The notes beneath the pieces were generated by a model, which was given only the letters and a program-made list of their open reading frames with translations, made no database searches and was not told where the DNA came from. DNA of 64,000 bases from Polyodon spathula. Its lineage: Eukaryota; Chordata; Actinopteri; Acipenseriformes; Polyodontidae. The first letter of the stretch is position 1; each line of letters starts with the position of its first letter. Positions 25,280-37,092 of this stretch are shown here, piece by piece. The translations under genes were made by a program, and so were the position numbers. Where the stretch lies: contig NC_054571.1 of NCBI RefSeq assembly GCF_017654505.1, positions 4,248,041-4,312,040 of the forward strand, read 5' to 3'.

Positions 25280-25690
25280 CTGCGCAGGTCAAGGGAGCTG
25301 AACCAGCGGGAGTCTACGATTTCGTCCAGGGCTTCATCAATGCAGGGGAGCGGGCAGGTGTCCTTTTACATGACCGCATTGAGTCGCCGGTAATCTACGC
25401 AAAACCGCAGACTGTTTGGTGAGATCACTATGGGAGTCGTACATGAGCTGTCAGATGGCTCGATCACCCCACTGGCAACCATTTCCTGGATAATGCCCTC
25501 CACAGCCTCCCTTTTGGCCATTGGAAGCTGACGAGCATGTTTGCGGCTAGACGGAGCATGCCCCGTGGCGATGTGGTGCTGGACCAACCCAGTCCACATA
25601 CATTCTTTGGACCTTGGGGCAAAGCAGGCACCATACTCTCCCAGGAATCTTCACAGCAGGCGTTGTTTACTGTCGAGCGCCTCCATGCTC
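25280..25690 (-). pseudogene. Ty3/Gypsy reverse transcriptase fragment
   Basis: On the reverse strand the region encodes the N-terminal part of a Gypsy RT. It holds LVQHHIATGHAP, a basic linker, AKREAVEGIIQEMVASGVIE, PSDSSCTTPIVI, LRFCVDYRRLNAV, then after an in-frame TAA, CPLPCIDEALDEIVDSRWFS and SLDLR. The catalytic YxDD segment and everything downstream are absent, and upstream codons (25600-25690) contain another stop. It is an isolated piece of a dead LTR retrotransposon. It differs in sequence from the Gypsy-type element at 60-63 kb and is older. Confidence 0.85.
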
Positions 25691-25839
25691 ATTGATGATG
25701 GTCCTCCATGGCTTCAGGCCACAGTGAAGGAGGCTGTGAGACTGGCACACAGGCAGACAGCCAGGCGTCGGTACTAGTGAGTTGTCGGACAGGCTGGCGA
25801 GCAGTCCAGCCATCGTGTTGATGATCAGGCAGGCGACCT

Positions 25840-26124
25840 GGTGGACTGGTGAGCAGGCAGGTGAGCTGGTGAGCCCGTGGGCTGGTGAGCAGGCAGGTGA
25901 GCTGCTGAGTCGGTGGGCTGGTGAGCAGGCAAGGGAGCTGGTGAGCCGGTGGGATGGTGAGCAGGCAAGGGAGCTGGTGAGCCGGTGGGATGGTGAGCAG
26001 GCAGGGGAGCTGGTGAGCCGGTGGGATGGTGAGCAGGCAAGGGAGCTGGTGAGTCGGTGGGCTGGTGAACAGGTGGGTTGGTGAGCAGGTGGGCTGGTGA
26101 GCAGGTGGGTTGGTGAGCAGGTGA
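25840..26124. repeat. 36-bp minisatellite with an in-frame 12-codon period
   Basis: About seven copies of a 36-bp unit (ggtgagcaggcaagggagct followed by ggtgagccggtgggat), then shorter half-units. Because 36 is a multiple of three, both strands stay open: forward as a repeated GEQARELVSRWD, reverse as a proline-rich repeat. No start context or conserved flank supports a real protein. Confidence 0.9.
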
Positions 26125-26708
26125 CAAGCTGGTGTGCCAGGGTGACTGACGCCGTAAGTAATGAAGGCGCAAGCTGTTTATTTATTTATAATAATTGACA
26201 AAATAAAATCATAAAGTGAGGGAAGGGAACTGGGAGTCGAAAATGAAATCAAAATGTTTCCTTTGGTCCCTTTCTGCTCTAAATCTATCTCTCCCCACAC
26301 ACACCCCTCTCTGTCACTCTAGCTTTCTCCAATTCTTCTGGTCTTTTCCCTGAAATCCATTATATGCCCTTGCTTCCCCACCCCCCCATCTTTCACGCCA
26401 AACCTGCACCCCAATTCCCCTCCACACACATCCACACACAAACCCTGCACACACACACACACACAACTCCTCCACACACACACAACTCCTCCACACACAT
26501 ACACTCATGCAACCCCTTGCACAAACCCTCACCCTCTACACTATCCTGATAATATCTCCTCCCTCCAGGACTGCTACACTATTTTGGAGTCTTCACTCCT
26601 CTCCTGATTGATAGAAGTGAGAGTGGTCTCTTAATGGTCACATTAAGAGCAGTGGGTGTGTGCTGATTATCCACCAATGAGACATTAAAGTGAAAATTGA
26701 TAGGTATG
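26125..26708. other. C/A-rich interval with CA repeats
   Basis: Pyrimidine- and CA-rich sequence, with CA runs at about 26440-26510. The left part has reverse-strand AATAAA-like motifs that could belong to an old LTR. Nothing firm. Bases 26704-26708 (GTATG) are the left target duplication of the next LTR. Confidence 0.35.
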
Positions 26709-27267
26709 TGTCACGGATAGCTTGTGGCGGTGACGTCAGACCCGGAAGACAAATACAATTACTGGGGATGACTGGATAATGTATGCGCTGCAGCGATTTT
26801 ATTAAATAAACAAAATAAAAAGGTTTGACAAAAACAATGCACACAGAGCAAAATAACAGGCAGAACCCAAAACACATCACAACCACAAAACTGACACCAG
26901 CTAAACAAGCAGGGACAAACACTTCACAAACAAGTATCGTGCTGGTCCTCCAGCACCATTAGCAATTGCTTTTTTTTTTTTTTTTTACTCTTAACTCTCC
27001 CGTTCTTTCTCCCTGAACACACAACCCAGAGTGAGTGAAACATTCACCCTTTTATGCCGAGACTCGCTTGCTAATCAATCATTCAGTTGGAATCTCGGTT
27101 GCCCGCCGCTCTGCATCGCCCGGGGTTGCCCGCCGCTCTGCATCGCCCGGGGTTGCCCGCCGCTCTGCATAACCCCACATTGCCCGCACCAATACAAATA
27201 CACCAACATTTATACACCACACGCAACATAGAATCATAAACACACAGGGGCGGGGCACACTGCCACA
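26709..27267 (-). mobile_element. Solo LTR of a Gypsy-type retrotransposon with target duplication
   Basis: Bounded by TGTCAC on the left and GCCACA on the right, so the reverse strand runs TGTGGC...GTGACA. Identical 5-bp flanks GTATG (26704-26708 and 27268-27272) form the target-site duplication. On the reverse strand there is a TATA-like cataaaaggg and an AATAAA before the end, as expected of an LTR. With no internal region and an intact duplication, this is a solo LTR left by recombination. Inside, a 27-bp unit starting ggttgcccgccgctctgcat is repeated three times (27097-27172). Confidence 0.85.
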
Positions 27268-27272
27268 GTATG

Positions 27273-27550
27273 AAAGTTTACTTTGTTGTGCTTCGCTTTG
27301 TTTTGTACATGTTTGAACATTGAAATCATAGAATGATCTCCCTTTCATCCAAACACCCCAGTTTTCTTTACTAAACCTCTGACATCATTTTCTGGTGCAC
27401 CAAAAATGGCCCCCTGTGTTTTTGTCAGAGCAGAGCGAGCTCTGTCCAGCGTGTTGAGCTCTGTAAGAAACCATCCCGTTTGACAGAAATATAAGCACTA
27501 ATATATCACTGTTTCGTAAAACTATATACTCAGTTTTTCCATATATAGTA

Positions 27551-27590
<40 letters not shown>

Positions 27591-28492
27591 TGCAATTATA
27601 ATTATATCTATATATTTAAGTAGATTATATTTATCGTTTAGATAAGGTAGCAGTAATTGTCTCTAATAATATCTGTAAATTCTTAAAATAAAATTAAAAT
27701 ATTGATTAACTAGCATTTTTTGTTCCTCGCATACAAGCTAAAAAAGTGTTTCAATATATTTGTAAATTATATTGATTATATGTAGCCTACACCTTATGCT
27801 AGACAACTATGTATCTTATTTTTTCAAGTGGTTTATTGTGTGAATATTTTCTTTTAAAATAAAATTACCTATGCAGTTTACAAAATCATATGCACACAGA
27901 ACGGTGGTTGAAGCCGTACCTCTGGGAGCTGCCGGCGCCGAAGTCAGGGGAAGGTCAGGAGACCACACCTGTAAGCAGACTTTCCGCTGCTAGGACTACC
28001 CTGGCAGGAGAATGCTACCCTGCTGACAACAATGTTGAATCTCCTTTCAAATAAAAGCACAGCTGTGCTGGTGAAAGATTCCTTTCTGTTGGGCGAGGTT
28101 GGGCTGTAAACACCCAGCTGGCTGCTGACAGTGCGTTGAGCACACCTGGCTAATTTACATATTTAAACAGCAGGCCCCTGTGTATATTTGCTACTTTTAA
28201 AATGTGTAGCATTTACTGGGTAAGTGTTACTCTTTGAAGTTTAAATGTTCAGTGCTAGTAGTTTAATCAGGTTAGTGGTTTATCTCTGTTTATGTTTTAC
28301 AATAAGTTTTTGAGTTGAGCAAGCAGCTTGGCCTGGATTTTAAAATAATTGTACTTAGCATATTTAGTTAACTAATTTTCTTTTATTTCAGTAGTTTTTA
28401 ACAGCAGTTTTCCAGTTACAGTACTTCCAGTACTTGACTGAACTCTAGCCCCTCTTCTATATGCCTTCTGGGCCAGCAAATCGACACTTTTT
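27273..28492. other. Unannotated interval with a TA repeat
   Basis: Contains a (TA)n run at about 27549-27587. The part 27890-28130 is GC-richer and may be an old repeat, but I cannot assign it. Confidence 0.3.
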
Positions 28493-29013
28493 TTAACCTT
28501 TTGCAGTCCATTGAATCCCAGCACAATAGTATATATAGATGCACGTTGTCACATACTTTTTTTTTCAGGTTTTAAAAGGCATTGCATGGCAAAACAACAT
28601 CAGTACTGCATCGCCAGCCAAGCCCCACCTCTTGTTCGCTGTATTTTTCACATACCTCTTTATTGGATTGGATACTCCTGAACACTTGTTTTATCACCAA
28701 ACTCTTCAGTAATGCGATCCAAGTCATTACTTTATTACTATAACCTCTCAAAAAGCTCTGCAAATGTCTGTGATATTCTTTGAGCGCGGGATGCGGAAGC
28801 AGTTATCTCCTTTGTTTGTGTGTTCGTGTTATCCCTGTGGTGCATGGGGCTAGCTCTATTGCTCAGATAAGTCCCTTTTTTCAGCTGCTTTCGGCTCTTT
28901 CAGTCTCAGTTGGCCATTGAAAGGTTTTCTCAGCTTTTTCCAGAGAAAAAACAACTAGAGACCTGTGCTTTGTCTTTTTGATGATGTCAGACAGGATCCA
29001 ACATCGGACTGCC
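28493..29013 (+). mobile_element. piggyBac-type MITE, right tip lost
   Basis: Starts TTAACCTTTTGCAGTCC and shares its interior with the MITEs at 63184 and, in reverse, 30951. Shared landmarks are agccaagccccacctcttgt, cgctgtatttttcacatacc and ctcaaaaagctctgcaaatg. It ends at ggatccaacatcggactg without the final AAGGGTTAA. Confidence 0.75.
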
Positions 29014-29030
29014 GCCCACTTGGCCGTCTT

Positions 29031-29644
29031 TGTGACACCCTGTAACAGGGGAGATCGGTGCTGACTGTCTGGCGCATGTGTGCTACTGCAGGACGAGGGA
29101 GGCGGCCCTGTAAGATCGACCTGTCAGTCATGGTGATGACACTGAGAGGTGGGGAAAAGGTTGTGTGGGCTTTCCCTCTCTGTGAGAGGTGAGCCTTGGG
29201 GGATTGCTTGGCCCATAAGTACTGCGCTTGGTTGTGCTTTCGTGTGACCGTGATTGAGAATACACAGAGACATTGGCGGAGAAGGCCAGTGTAAACATAG
29301 ACCAGGCAGGAACACCAGTGGCTGGAACGAGTGACCAAAAAGCCTTGAATAAACCAGTTATTAAAATATATGGTTACGTACCCGAGGGGACGTGTGTAGT
29401 GATGGGGGAATCTTGGCCATCCAAGTGTATAGCGCACAGCAAAGTGTGTGACAAAGACCCAAGCTGACTGGCATAGCAGCAATGGGGGCTGTGTAAGCAG
29501 CACTTTTGTTTTGTAGTTTTATTACTGTGTTTTATTTTCCCTTTTTCTTTTACCTTTTGTTTTCATTATTCTTTTTGAGCACCTGTGCAGTGTTTACAAA
29601 TACACTTCTGTCTCCCGTGTCAGTGAATACCACATCCTTCCACA
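29031..29644 (+). mobile_element. LTR-like unit
   Basis: Starts TGTGACACCCTG and ends CCTTCCACA, with an AATAAA near 29347 and a T-rich 3' part. I recall similar units as fish Gypsy LTRs. The flanks (ggccgtctt and ggcccgctt) are only similar, so no target duplication is claimed. Confidence 0.5.
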
Positions 29645-29875
29645 GGCCCGCTTAAAGCTTTTTGTAATTTAAATTCCTATTGGTCAATTTTTAAATACAA
29701 AATTACATACCCTCTGTGTATGGCTGCATTGTTTAGTAATGGGGGCTTAGTTTTATTGAAATCTGCCCCGCAACACATGACAAATCTGAAATTGAAACAC
29801 AGTACTGGTCTAATTGTCCTCATTCTATTGGCTTCTGGTGTCTAGGATAAAGAGGTTTTGCAAATACTTAGTCTA

Positions 29876-29916
<41 letters not shown>

Positions 29917-30743
29917 TATTTTTTCTTGTTTTCATAGATATATTATGACCCTATCTCAGATGGGGGTAAGCAGTGGACTACATTATTTGGAAAGGAATAC
30001 AGGGCCTAAAAAGTTTGAAAGCACTGATATAAACTATAGATACCGAGTAATTGTGTGGTTTAGGTTTCAAGACCTTTCGCATTGTTTTAGTCGCATTGTT
30101 TATGTCCAGCTGCCGTCCTCGTTGAATAAAGTTACTTGTGGACACTTGCCTGTAGCCAATGGGTCCTCATAAAATATTTGCATCAGATTATAGCTAAATC
30201 ACTTTGAAATGTCTATATGAGGCTATGAGTGTATGATAAAAGTTTGGTGAAGATTTGTGTAAAATGAAGCCAGTTATTGTGTTCCCCATGTAGTGTGATA
30301 GTCACAGACGGATGGACGGACAGACACAATTAGGCAAAATTGTTAACGAGAAAGACTGACGTGCCATTGCCAGTACAGGTATGTTTCAGTTACTACTAGC
30401 AGTTCAAATGGCCCTTCCTGTTGAGCACATCTGTTTTGTAGACACAACTGTTCTCGTTGTAACATAGGCGAATATATAAAAAACTTTTTTCTTGATATCA
30501 GTATCTCCCCCCCATGGTCAAGCATCTGAAAAAGCTTTGTGAAAACATTTGTAATTCTTTACAGTAATTGCAATTGTGTCCTCTTCCATCAATTGGTATT
30601 CATTTTAAGAAACATGACATTAAATGAAAACAATGTGCATTTCTCTTTTCAAAATCACAGGATTGAAGAAAATAAAATCCTTGTTTTTTCTGTTCTGATT
30701 TCTGCTTGTTTTGAATCCCTTATTAACAATTGTTAAAAGTAAC
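29645..30743. other. Unannotated interval with poly(A)
   Basis: Contains a 34-base A tract at about 29881-29914. No gene or element ends recognised. Bases 30740-30743 (TAAC) are the left target duplication of the next LTR. Confidence 0.35.
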
Positions 30744-32355
30744 TGTCACAGGTACGGTGACAATGATGACCAGTATACCAAAAGAACTTAAATATAAGCA
30801 TCCAACTTGAACCACTTTGGGTTTCAGATGGGCAAGGATCTTCGTGGCCAAGAGATCTTTTAATTATCACCTACACAGGTTCTTTTCGATCCCCAGGGTT
30901 CCGCACACACAATAACGGCAACAAGGTTAAAATTAATAAAACAAACTTTATTAACCCTTTTCAGTCCTATGTTGGACCAGGTCCGACATTACAATTTTCC
31001 TTTTCCATTCCAATGTCAGACCTTGTCCAGCATCATCAAAAAGACGTAAAGCACAGGTCTCTAGTAGTTTTTTCTCTGGAAAAACCAGAGAAAACCTTTC
31101 AATGGCTGAATTAAACTGAAAAAAGGGGCATATCTTATAGCCCCATGCATTACAAAGATAACACTGACATAACAAAGGATGTATCTGCTTCTGCATCCAG
31201 CGCTCAAAGAACATTTGCAGAGCTTTTTGAGATGTTATGGTAATAAAGTAATGACTTAGATCACATTATTGAGGAGTTTGGTGATAAAATGATTGATCAG
31301 GAGAGGATTTATCAGTATGCATGTCTATAAAGAGGTATGTGAAAAATACAGTGAACAAGGGGTTGGGCTTGGCTGGAGATACAGTACTGAGTGTCGTTTT
31401 GCGATTCAATGCCTTTTGAACCTGTTTTATTAAAAAAAAAATAATAATAATTAAACAGTGTGTGTAAAATAAACAGCGTGTTGAAAATAAATTGGACCTG
31501 ACAAGTGCTGAATAAATGGACTGCAAAGGGTTAAATCTCCACAGGGTTAGGTTCACTTTAAAAATACACACACAAGGAAGCTCCCACTAAAACAAACCCC
31601 ATACAAAGTCTAAAGATGCTACTTGGAGCTACCCTCCCGCGGGTAAAAACACTTGATTAATAATCGCAGCAAGTCCAACAAAGGAGACAAAATGCAATAA
31701 TAATGCAGTTCGTAGTTAGTAGTCCAAAATCCTGCAAAGGAATGGAAAAGATCGAAGAGTCAAAAAAGGGGGGAGGGGGTGTTATGCTCCCCACACTGTC
31801 CCTGCCTAAGATCGTCGTCCTCCAGGAGGCGCTACACCCACCGGAACCGTCCTCCAACCCGCCGCCGACTCTAGAGAGGGGAGATCCCATGAAACCTGGA
31901 TCAGGAAAGAGGAACTACAGGTAAGCAAGTCCACAATTCCTCTTAAATCCAGCAAAGCTGGTTACTTCCCTTTAGCTGAACTTGTGCGTCTTTACAAAGC
32001 TCCCTTTTCGTATTCCACACCGCCACTCTTAGACCCTTCCTCTTCCAAATAGCATTTACCCTGAGAACTGTCCTGCCATGCCTCCAAGGCTCTCCCCGGT
32101 GCTTCCCTTCCTGATTCTCTAGCCACCCCCTTTATACAACCCCTTCCCCTTGCTCACCCAATCACCAGTCCTGCAGATTGCTTAAGGCGGGGCCTACTCA
32201 ACAGTGCTGGTGAAAGTGCAGTGGCGTAACACAGACAGTGCAGTCAAAAAAGCAAAGGTTTCAGTGCAGCTGATCCAACAAAACAGTCCACAGTGCACAC
32301 AGTGAGAAACCAAAAATAAATTAAACACTAACACCGCTGTTCATCGTCTGTGACA
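30744..32355 (-). mobile_element. Solo LTR (~1.03 kb) split by a MITE
   Basis: The forward strand starts TGTCACAGG and ends CTGTGACA. The 4-bp flanks TAAC (30740-30743 and 32356-32359) are identical. Read in reverse it has a TATA-like gtataaaggg (near 32130) and a poly(A) signal at the MITE insertion point. Subtracting the 580-bp insertion gives an LTR of about 1,032 bp. No coding sequence is present. The inner frames on both strands are chance products. Confidence 0.8.
30951..31534 (-). mobile_element. Complete piggyBac-type MITE inside the solo LTR
   Basis: Flanked by TTAA on both sides (30951-30954 and 31531-31534). Ends are CCCTTTTCAGTCC and, inverted, CCCTTTGCAGTCC. TTAA targets and CCCT-type ends are the hallmark of piggyBac elements. 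There is no transposase, so it is non-autonomous. It carries the same interior as the copies at 28.5 and 63.2 kb, in the opposite orientation. Confidence 0.88.
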
Positions 32356-32359
32356 TAAC

Positions 32360-33999
32360 ATTGAAATTACTTTATACTATTTATAGTCCAGTCCTCTAAG
32401 ATACTGAGGTTGAATGCGTTTACTTTGAAAGGGCAGGGTTTTATCTTATTGTTTTAATGTTCAAACAGCATCCAAAAGGCAGTGCAATGCATCAGAGTAA
32501 GGGATGATGACAAACTTTTTTTTCGTTCAGTTATCAGACCTATACATAGTCCCTTTAAGCTTGCAGAGGTGTGAGTGGCGATTTAGTCGCATAGATAATA
32601 GAAAAGAGTAGAAATAAATACATAAAGACGGAGTAATTAAAGATTGGTAGAAGAATAATGAAATGAAAATGAAAAGAGGAGAGGGTGGGGAGGATCATAG
32701 ATAGTTTGCTGTCTTAAGTGTGAAATATTTTCTGGTACAGTGGTGTTATTTTGTTAATTCCATATAGGCTACATGCTTACATAGTCTACATAGTTTGTCC
32801 TTTCTTTCATTGAGTGTATTGGTTGCCTATAAAACTGTGTGTGGTTTAAAATGGTATTTCAGAACAATAAAAGAGAGACCAGTAGTAATGTTAATAAAGC
32901 TATTAATACAAATTAGATTTTAGGGCACCGGTTAGTAGGCCTACTCTTTCACAACACACAAAGCGGTGTTTTCTCTTCCAATTCATCGCTACAGAAAATG
33001 ATCGCAATTAACAGTCGTGGGAGGTTGGTCTAAACAACAAGTACAAACCTATAACTTAACCAATCCGTAGTGTTTGCTGACAAGGATGTTTGGAAAAACC
33101 AGGGTAATTACTGCTGGAAATAACTGCATTGAAATGTCACAACAGTAATTACTGCAAGGGGTGTAAATAGCACAAAGAAAGACTGGATTTTGTGCTCAGT
33201 TTTTTTTTTTTTTAAGGGAATTTTGCCTACAAGTGAGATCAAAAAATGAAATATTTAGTATGGGAGATGTTTACCCTTTAATAGAACCATTTGTGCAAGT
33301 GTACTTATTTGATGGTCATTTGTCTTCTATTGCAACTGTTTGTAATATGCCATCTTTAAACAGGTCTTCGGTATGTTGCTTAGCATTTAAGACATATAAA
33401 AAACATATCGTTTAATATGTTTTTTTTCTGGTTCCTGCATCTGTTACTGTCCTACAGCACTTGTGTGAAGATTATTAACTCCAAGTGAGATACAGTGAGA
33501 CTTTAAAGATATGAATACACTGAAGACATGTTGTCAACATGTTTCTTTGCAAACCTAGTTTGTGTTCGTATTACCTATTAATTTATGAGTGGGTGTTATC
33601 ATGGAAGAGTATTATGAGACACAGAATACACTAGAATTAGACTTGGTGAACAGTTTCTGAATATAGAACAAATATGATTGCACGTAAAAAATAAGAACAA
33701 AAAAATTAAAATATGGGTTATGAGAGTGTCTTTTATCTAACAAGTCTGTGGTCGGGGACACTTCCGTTCACAGACTCAACATTAACTTGACTAAATGCAA
33801 CGTAGCACTGAGCTATTAAGTCTGGTGTTAAAATAATAAAAAATAATGAAATTGTGCATTACATAATATATGGTACTAAGGAAATTATCCCGGAAATAAT
33901 TACAAAGGAGATAAATGCCTTGAAAATATACAGAAATAAATCCTAAATGGTCAGCCTCCAATTTGTGTTTCTTCAGTCTTATTAAAGAAGGGAGCAGCC
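32360..33999. other. Unannotated interval
   Basis: AT-rich with short unrecognised frames only (for example 33233-33415 forward). Confidence 0.35.
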
Positions 34000-36035
34000 T
34001 CACAAATAGAATACAGAGAGGCCTAAAGACACCTAAAAAACAGACTAGGAGAGTGAAAAAGGAATTAGAGAGACAAGTAGCAGAAGATAGTAAACTTAAT
34101 CCAAAAGGGTTTTTAATATGTTAATGCAAAAAGGAAACAAAAAGGAAAGTCAGTAGTTTACATGACAGAAGTGGTAATAAAGGCCCTGTCCACACTATGC
34201 CTTTAAACCGGCTTAAAAGTGCTAAATATGGTTTGCGTCCACACTACGCAGTGTTTAATACCAGACTTGACAACCAGACTCGAGACCACCTCGGGTAGTT
34301 TTCAGAGGGAAAACTGTAGTGGGAAAAATAACAAAAGCACAAAATTGAATGAAATGCGAGTTAAAAGTAGGGTTGGGATGAACAATTCACTTAATTTGAA
34401 GGGGATCAGAATTAGATGCAGGCAAAATATGAAGGTAAAAACAAAGAATGTTTTAATTAACAGCTTTTTTAATTATGAAAACAGAATCGGATCAATTTAT
34501 TTAAAGGGATGTCACCTGATTTAAAATAAAACTCAAAAACTTTTTTCCAAAATACTTGTTTTATTTAATTTTAGCAATTTCTATTAATATGAAGCATAAC
34601 ACATTATTTTAAAATAAAATACGGTGCACGGTGAGACACTATCGTATTCATTTCCATTGTTCATTGTGCTGCTAGGAACTGTAACCTGACTATTCTAACA
34701 GTGTGTGGACAGATTAAACCTGACTAAACATGAAACGGTGTGGGCGCTTTGAGCTGGATTCATTAGAACGGTTTCAGCACGGTTCTCCAGATCTGTTATG
34801 TAGTGTGGACAGGGCCTTAATGACTAAACACAACCAAACCACAAATGTACTTATCAATACTTTGTACAAGTATTTACAAAGGAGGGTTTATGCAATATAC
34901 CAAAGTTAACAGAATGTACACAAACATCATTACCAGAGTTTGTTCTAGAAGAGGATGAAGTATTAAGGGAGCTAACAGCATTTCAAATAAACACATCCCC
35001 AGCGCCTGATGGAATCTGTCCAGGAGTCCCCAGGGAACCCAGAGAACAGATTTTTAAACAAATATGTCATATATTCAACAAATCCATAAATAGTGGAGCC
35101 ATCCCACTGGACTGGAAATTGGCAATGATGTTCTTAAAAAAAGGTAGATACATTTATCCCTGGGAACTACAGATCTATGAGTTGAACATTAATCATATGT
35201 AAAACCATGGAAACTATAATAAGGACCAAAATGGAGGAATATTTATATAGTAACAATATTATGGGAGACAGCCAGCATGACTTTAGGAAGAGTGCTATAA
35301 AAAAGGCAAATAGAATGTTAGGTTACATAGCCAAAACAGCTGAACTCAAATCTAGAGAAGTTAAATTACAATTATACAATGCACTGCTATGACCACACCT
35401 AGAATACTGTGAACAGTTTTGGTCCCCATGTCAGAAAAAAAGACATTGAAGCTTGGACAGAGTACAGGGGAGAACAACATGATTAATTCCAGGATTGAAG
35501 GGTATGTCATATAAAGATAGACTGAAAGAGCTTAATCTGTATAACCTAGAAAGAAGGAGAGCCAGAGGCGACTTAATGGAGCTATTTCAAATTATCAAGG
35601 CGTTTAACAAAGTAACTGCTGGGAATTATTTTTCACAGGTCACACAGAACCAGGGGCCACAGGTAGAAGCTGAAGAAGGGCATATTCAGAACCAAGGGGA
35701 GACAGAGCTTATTCACTGAAAGGGTGGTGAACCACTGGAACAGGCTGCCAGACAGAGTTGTTGAAGCAGAGACTTCAAGAACAGGATGGATGCTGTCAAG
35801 AACAATACTGCATAACCCTATCTGTGACCATAAGAAGATTTTTAGCTAGATGCCTGGAGGAAGGGCGGTCTGTTTAGCCACAGATTCCCAGTGGTTTCAT
35901 TTCCACTACTAACCTGGTTAGGGGTTTTTTGTTTCTCCTCACTGAGGGCTAACGGATCACGCTGGAATCAAAGCGAGTGAGCATAGGCAGGCTGAATGGC
36001 TTTTTCTCATTGTAGAATTTCTTATGTTCTACACG
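34000..36035 (+). pseudogene. CR1-like LINE ORF2 remnant, RT core deleted
   Basis: A forward remnant in several frames. The segment near 34040 is basic (VKKELERQVAEDSKLNPKGF). After the embedded MITE comes the start of the reverse transcriptase (SPAPDGICPGVP, FNKSINSGAIPLDWKLAM, ICKTMETIIRTKMEEYLYSN, GDSQHDFRK). The frame then jumps directly to the C-terminal part (AIKKANRMLGYIAKTAELKS, IPGLKGMSYKDRLKELNLYN). The central palm with the catalytic Asp-Asp motif is therefore missing, and several stops interrupt the rest. Its end (tttcttatgttctac, 36021-36035) matches the CR1-like 8-bp tail. The C-terminal part is related to the better copy at 59.3 kb but clearly diverged. Confidence 0.8.
34181..34817. 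mobile_element. Complete Harbinger-like MITE nested in the LINE
   Basis: Both ends carry the same 17-bp inverted repeat, AGGCCCTGTCCACACTA (34181-34197 and inverted 34801-34817), with a TAA triplet on each side (34178-34180 and 34818-34820). A 3-bp TWA-type duplication and GGCC-rich ends fit PIF/Harbinger. A second, internal copy of the end motif (gtccacactacgcagtg) lies near 34234. No transposase is encoded. Confidence 0.75.
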
Positions 36036-36385
36036 TTCAAGCTCACTAGCAACCGCTGAACACAAGCATTTTGTTAAACGTTTATTTTACATACATTGAA
36101 CAACTCAAGGGTAAATGAAATCGCTTCCAAGCATTCCTAAAACAGAATTACTAATTATGTATCACATTTGAGCATTGTAGTACTTTTCAAAAATCCAAAA
36201 CAGCAGTGCTTCACATCAATTTCCAGGAGGACTGGAAAAAAAATTGATATGATCAAGAGCTGAGAATTAAACAATACTGCAGGCCATTATTACCCCCGAG
36301 AATTTTGGTGGAATACATTTATGACATTTGCATTGCAGTGAATGCTACATGAACACAGCTGGACCTCCGTGTATTTAAATTAGGG
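36036..36385. other. Unannotated interval
   Basis: Nothing recognisable between the LINE end and the hAT-like element. Confidence 0.35.
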
Positions 36386-37092
36386 CTGCTCTGATTAACT
36401 GATTAATCAGACCGATTAATCAATTAAAGAGTGATCACACATTAATTAGTTTTTTTACAATTTAATTCGTAATTGTATTTTTGTATGTAAAATAAAATCA
36501 ACCAATAGAAGATCTGCATTTTCTCCACGGCAGTCCAATCATAAGTGACCGGAGGCGGGACATAAACAATTGACGTTCTTGAGTAGGTTTAATCAAAGAT
36601 CTGCCAGTGTCCAATCATGAGTGAGCAGAGGCGGGACATAATTGGGAGTTTAACCAATGGGAAAGTCAAAGATCTATTTTTGACTGTGAAAGCATGTTGA
36701 GCAATCACTTGTCAATAGCCACATTAATCTTGGGTACCTCTAAGAAGATTCAGAACTGCTTAATCTCTTCAGTGCCTCAGGTTCTGCTACATACAGAAGT
36801 ACAGGATGGAGGCCAAGTACATAGCTATAATGGTAGATTAAACAACCCATGTTGAAAACGCAGCTCAGGAGCCTTGTGTTTTCAGGTCAACTCTTGTTCT
36901 GTGAAAATGTGCTAAATTTACGACAATAAAAATTATAATAGAAATGCTTATAAAAGAACAAATTCTCATTGAGCTTTTTTTTTTTTAAATTCTATTGATT
37001 TTTTTAGGATTACTATGCAGGACAGCCGCTATAAGACTGTTACCTTTATTACAAATGTGCACAGATTAATCTACCGGTTAATCAATTAATGC
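36386..37092. mobile_element. hAT-like short element (candidate)
   Basis: The left end tagggctgctctgattaact is followed by gattaatcagaccgattaat, and the right end carries attaatctaccggttaatca then attaatgccca. The ends are imperfectly inverted and share the GATTAAT alternation seen at 23.1 kb. No coding capacity and no clear 8-bp duplication. Confidence 0.4.

Noticed and set aside
25782..26172. Repeat proteins of 100 and 115 codons on opposite strands
   Set aside because: Both come from the 36-bp minisatellite, whose length keeps all frames open. No supporting flank.
28955..29503. 182-codon reverse-strand frame
   Set aside because: It spans a MITE end and an LTR-like unit and resembles no known protein, so it is a chance frame.
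29021..29653. 9-bp target duplication around the 29-kb LTR-like unit (ggccgtctt / ggcccgctt)
   Set aside because: Only seven of nine bases match, and Gypsy duplications are normally 4-6 bp.
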